A stretch of 64,000 nucleotides of DNA from Reyranella humidisoli (lineage in GTDB: Bacteria; Pseudomonadota; Alphaproteobacteria; Reyranellales; Reyranellaceae). The stretch's first letter is position 1. Every line of letters begins with the position of its first letter. Below the pieces are notes generated by a model that ran no database searches, was not told where the DNA came from, and worked only from the letters and a program-made list of their open reading frames with translations. The translations under genes and the position numbers were made by a program. Positions 62,999 through 64,000 of the stretch are shown piece after piece. The DNA is taken from assembly GCF_019039055.1 (NCBI RefSeq), contig NZ_JAHOPB010000001.1, forward strand, positions 2,454,001 through 2,518,000. The letters run 5' to 3'.

Positions 62999-64000
62999 TC
63001 ACGCGGCGGCGGCCGGAGGCTCCTCCGCGCTTTCTACCCGGTTGCGGCCGCGTTCCTTGGCCCGATAGAGCGCGGCGTCGGCCCGGCGCATCGCGTCCTG
63101 GAGGTCTGCCCGCAGCGTTGCCACGCCGATGCTGGCGGTGATTCGAAGGGCACGGCCGTCGACGTCGAGCGACAGGTCGGCGATGGCGGCGCGCAACCGT
63201 TCTGCGACCTGCAGCGCTTCCGGCTCGTCGACGTCCCGCAGCAGGGCGCAGAATTCCTCGCCCCCATAACGTGCGATCAGGTCGTCGGGACGAAGCTGCC
63301 GGCGCGCCAAACCGGCGAAGGCGACGAGCGCCTGATCGCCGCCTGCATGTCCGAAGGTCCTGTTCACGTTGGTGAAGTGGTCGAGGTCGATCATCAGTAC
63401 GCAGGCCCGCGCCATGCCGAGGGCGCCCCGGCTGGCCAGGCGTTCGGCTTCCTCGAGGAAGAAACGACGGTTCCGCAGATGCGTCAGCTCGTCGGTCGAG
63501 GCCAGCTTCTCGTAGTGATGCCTCAGGCGTTCGTTCGCCATCAGCAGGAAGCCGAGCGTCATTGCCACGACGCAGATCGTGTTGATGAACAGCGTGATGC
63601 CCTGGGTCGGGTCGTAGAAGGGCGTCGTATCGCCCTCGGGCGCGTCGCTCAGCAGCGAGAACACCACGCGCACGATCATGGAAAAGGCCATCAGCAGCAG
63701 CGCGATCGCCGTCGGCAGGCGGCTGCTCAGGGGCTCAGTGATCCTGGCCCGCAGGACCTCCCAGGCAGCCAGCGTGGACAGGATGGCGATCACGAGCGAA
63801 CAGAGGGCGACGCGCTTGTTCACGTCGATGCCGGCGAGGAGGGCGCCCGTGAAGATGACGACGAAAACAGTGGTCGGGACGACGGCAAACTTGATCCCGC
63901 GCTCGCCGCTGTTGAACCGCCGCACGCTCATCCAGACGGTGGAATAGCCCGCGACGATCAGCGAATTGGCCATGACGACCATGTAGAGGGGCGAGCTGTT
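62999..64000 (-). CDS. GGDEF diguanylate cyclase, 5' end outside the window
   Basis: The frame is open to the right edge, so the protein is missing its N-terminus; about 333 residues are visible. Several hydrophobic helices (about 80-150) form a membrane sensor. The GGDEF domain has the active site YGGEEF and an I-site RPDD five residues before it, followed by ITASIGVATLRADLQDAMRR and ADAALYRAKERGRNRV. It should make c-di-GMP and feel product feedback. It converges on the EAL gene with nine bases between the stops. Confidence 0.92.
   Translation of the reverse strand, partial: NSSPLYMVVMANSLIVAGYSTVWMSVRRFNSGERGIKFAVVPTTVFVVIFTGALLAGIDVNKRVALCSLVIAILSTLAAWEVLRARITEPLSSRLPTAIALLLMAFSMIVRVVFSLLSDAPEGDTTPFYDPTQGITLFINTICVVAMTLGFLLMANERLRHHYEKLASTDELTHLRNRRFFLEEAERLASRGALGMARACVLMIDLDHFTNVNRTFGHAGGDQALVAFAGLARRQLRPDDLIARYGGEEFCALLRDVDEPEALQVAERLRAAIADLSLDVDGRALRITASIGVATLRADLQDAMRRADAALYRAKERGRNRVESAEEPPAAAA

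Overview
The window is high-G+C, densely coded bacterial chromosome. Family content points to an alphaproteobacterium: a leuA leader peptide, UbiA/UbiD-type ubiquinone genes, twin-arginine Bug-type solute receptors, an alphaproteobacterial-type GshA, TldD/PmbA, DUF2852, and CTCTCCCCC/GGGGGAGAG palindromes between genes. The mix of Bug receptors, CaiB-type CoA transferases and a bcsD-containing cellulose operon would suit a Reyranella-like or other Rhodospirillales-related lineage. That placement is inference, because no 16S or marker comparison was possible.

Layout. 1-3.7 kb (leftward): purD, an MBL-fold hydrolase, queA and the start of tgt; queA and tgt form a queuosine pair. 3.8-6.2 kb (rightward): xseA and an RraA-like gene, separated by a perfect 28-bp-stem palindrome. 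6.2-9.5 kb: a small unknown gene and an envelope-lipid module (LpxH-like phosphoesterase, family 4 glycosyltransferase, divergent lipid kinase). 9.5-14.6 kb (leftward): a MltB-like transglycosylase, a PmbA/TldE homologue with a histone-H1-like tail, two small envelope proteins, and leuA with a leucine-rich leader peptide. 14.9-18.8 kb: a His-rich secreted protein, then a CoA transferase and two tandem Bug receptors with the decayed remnant of a second CoA transferase between them. 18.9-22.2 kb: an unknown gene, a DUF2852 gene and a TetR gene sharing a likely operator, a possible small RNA or leader, and argC.

22.2-31.7 kb is mostly leftward metabolic and transport genes: MATE, ubiD, GST, CoA-ester lyase, CreA, EamA, a Cys-rich protein, a methyltransferase and ubiA. 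31.7-36.8 kb (rightward): rsmE, gshA, a VOC protein, a secreted unknown, a PanE-like reductase and a DUF1801 gene. 36.9-42.6 kb (leftward): tldD, two medium-chain dehydrogenases, an NTF2-like protein and an acyl-CoA synthetase; a tRNA-Leu(CAA) gene follows on the other strand. 42.9-47.6 kb is a single 1557-residue gene combining a glycine-rich solenoid/RTX-like N-terminus with an S53 (sedolisin) serine-carboxyl peptidase. A 51-residue gene and a PhoD-like phosphatase follow.

49.8-63 kb is a complete cellulose-synthesis operon with translationally coupled genes: BcsR/P-like, bcsQ, bcsA, bcsB, bcsC, bcsD, bcsZ, then an EAL-domain c-di-GMP phosphodiesterase with a receiver-like N-terminus. A GGDEF diguanylate cyclase converges on it at the right edge. 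BcsA has a PilZ c-di-GMP sensor, so the block encodes the enzyme, its export machinery, and proteins predicted to make and destroy its activator.

Most notable signals: the S53/solenoid protein; the cellulose/c-di-GMP block; the leuA attenuator; the paired TetR operators; the tandem duplication with a decayed CoA-transferase fragment; the structured transcript candidate before argC; and three intergenic palindromic repeat families.
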